Assembly (NCBI GenBank): GCA_022600695.1
Contig: JAHZJY010000027.1
Span: 1 to 7,696 of the forward strand
DNA: 7,696 nucleotides
Reading direction: 5' to 3'
Source: Actinomycetes bacterium
GTDB lineage: Bacteria > Actinomycetota > Actinomycetes > Mycobacteriales > Mycobacteriaceae
The notes under the pieces were generated by a model. That model made no database searches. It saw nothing but the letters and a program-made list of their open reading frames with translations, and was not told the DNA's origin. This document shows positions 7,394-7,696 of this stretch, piece after piece. A program made the position numbers and the translations under genes. Within the stretch, counting starts at the first letter, position 1. The number at the start of each line of letters is the position of its first letter.

Positions 7394-7633
7394 ATGGGAC
7401 ACCCCCACGGAGATCCGGTCGATCCGGTAGAGCCGGTCGTCATCGACTGCGATGAGTGCGCGGTACGGGGTCCGGGCTGTCGCGACTGCGTGGTCAGCGT
7501 GCTGTTGGGCGTACCCGAAAATTTGCTGGAGGACGAGCGTGCGGCGCTCGAGGTTTTGGCGGAGGTGGGTCTTGCGCCGCGACTGCGGCTGGTCCCGATC
7601 CGCCGGGGCGGCGATTCCGGTCTGGCCAGCTGA
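7394..7633 (+). CDS. Small CxxC-x6-CxxC protein, probable metal-binding
   Basis: 79-residue acidic protein of unknown function. Four cysteines, C19, C22, C29 and C32, form CxxC-x6-CxxC, a spacing suited to binding zinc or another metal; the segment reads [15 protein letters not shown] short hydrophobic stretch (VVSVLLG) follows, then a predicted helix rich in E, A and L (about 42-60), then a basic tail. The N-terminus is DPVDPVEPV, from three near-identical 9-base units. There is no signal peptide or membrane helix. I recall similar small actinobacterial proteins with a CxDCVVxxL core annotated only as hypothetical. The ATG at 7394 is preferred because of AGGAGG eight bases upstream; 7388 would add two residues. 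In M. tuberculosis the next gene in this position is the NlpC/P60 peptidase Rv2190c, which would lie beyond the window, possibly in the same transcript. Confidence 0.8.
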   Translation: MGHPHGDPVDPVEPVVIDCDECAVRGPGCRDCVVSVLLGVPENLLEDERAALEVLAEVGLAPRLRLVPIRRGGDSGLAS

Positions 7634-7696
7634 GGTCGGAGCGCCCCGCCTCCGCGGCCGATGTTCCCGTTGTTTCGCAGGTTTCTGCCGGACGCC

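Noticed and set aside
7210..7443. N-terminal extension of the nuclease frame up to 7443
   Set aside because: The extension is a Gly/Ser/Thr/Arg-rich sequence with no family likeness. It would overlap the start and ribosome site of the divergent small gene, and a start at 7209 already gives a length close to the expected 645 residues.
7637..7688. Terminator after the small gene
   Set aside because: CGGAG/CTCCG (7637-7641 with 7650-7654) and GCAG/CTGC (7677-7680 with 7685-7688) are only 4-5 bp stems with no T-tract.
7661..7696. Possible start of a following gene, ATG at 7661 open to the window end
   Set aside because: Only 12 codons are visible, there is no ribosome site, and the residues do not resemble the Rv2190c N-terminus as I recall it.

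Overview
The window looks like core chromosome of a mycobacterium, probably a rapid grower of the Mycolicibacterium type. DNA is GC-rich, and the proteins read as close orthologues of the Mycobacterium tuberculosis block Rv2191 to Rv2196 in the same order. Those relationships come from memory of the families; no search was run.

Left part (1-4215, minus strand): the respiratory cluster ctaE-qcrC-qcrA-qcrB, transcribed right to left. ctaE is subunit III of the aa3 cytochrome c oxidase. qcrC, qcrA and qcrB are the dihaem cytochrome c, Rieske protein and cytochrome b of the bcc complex. qcrC follows ctaE by 14 bases, and qcrC/qcrA and qcrA/qcrB each overlap by four bases (ATGA), so this is one translationally coupled operon. 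The products join the bcc-aa3 supercomplex that takes electrons from menaquinol to oxygen without a soluble cytochrome c. qcrB runs off the left edge and lacks roughly its last 20-25 codons.

Middle (4216-5421): a 123-base divergent promoter region separates ctaE from trpD (plus strand), a stand-alone anthranilate phosphoribosyltransferase for tryptophan synthesis. Both genes start with GTG, lack a Shine-Dalgarno sequence, and have a candidate -10 element placed for leaderless transcription. A near-perfect 18-bp palindrome lies between them.

Right part (5296-7696): a minus-strand gene encodes a DnaQ-like DEDDh exonuclease fused to a UvrC/Cho-like GIY-YIG nuclease, with all expected catalytic residues. 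Its 3' end overlaps the 3' end of trpD by 126 bp in convergent orientation. Its N-terminus carries QLSFAF, which resembles bacterial sliding-clamp-binding motifs. Divergent from it is a 79-residue protein with a CxxC-x6-CxxC motif and a strong ribosome binding site. The last 63 bases hold no gene I can support.

I see no mobile element, CRISPR array, tRNA, rRNA or sign of recent transfer. The leads most worth following are the clamp-motif nuclease fusion, its partly lost UvrC cysteine set, and the small cysteine protein. The respiratory and tryptophan genes look ordinary and intact.
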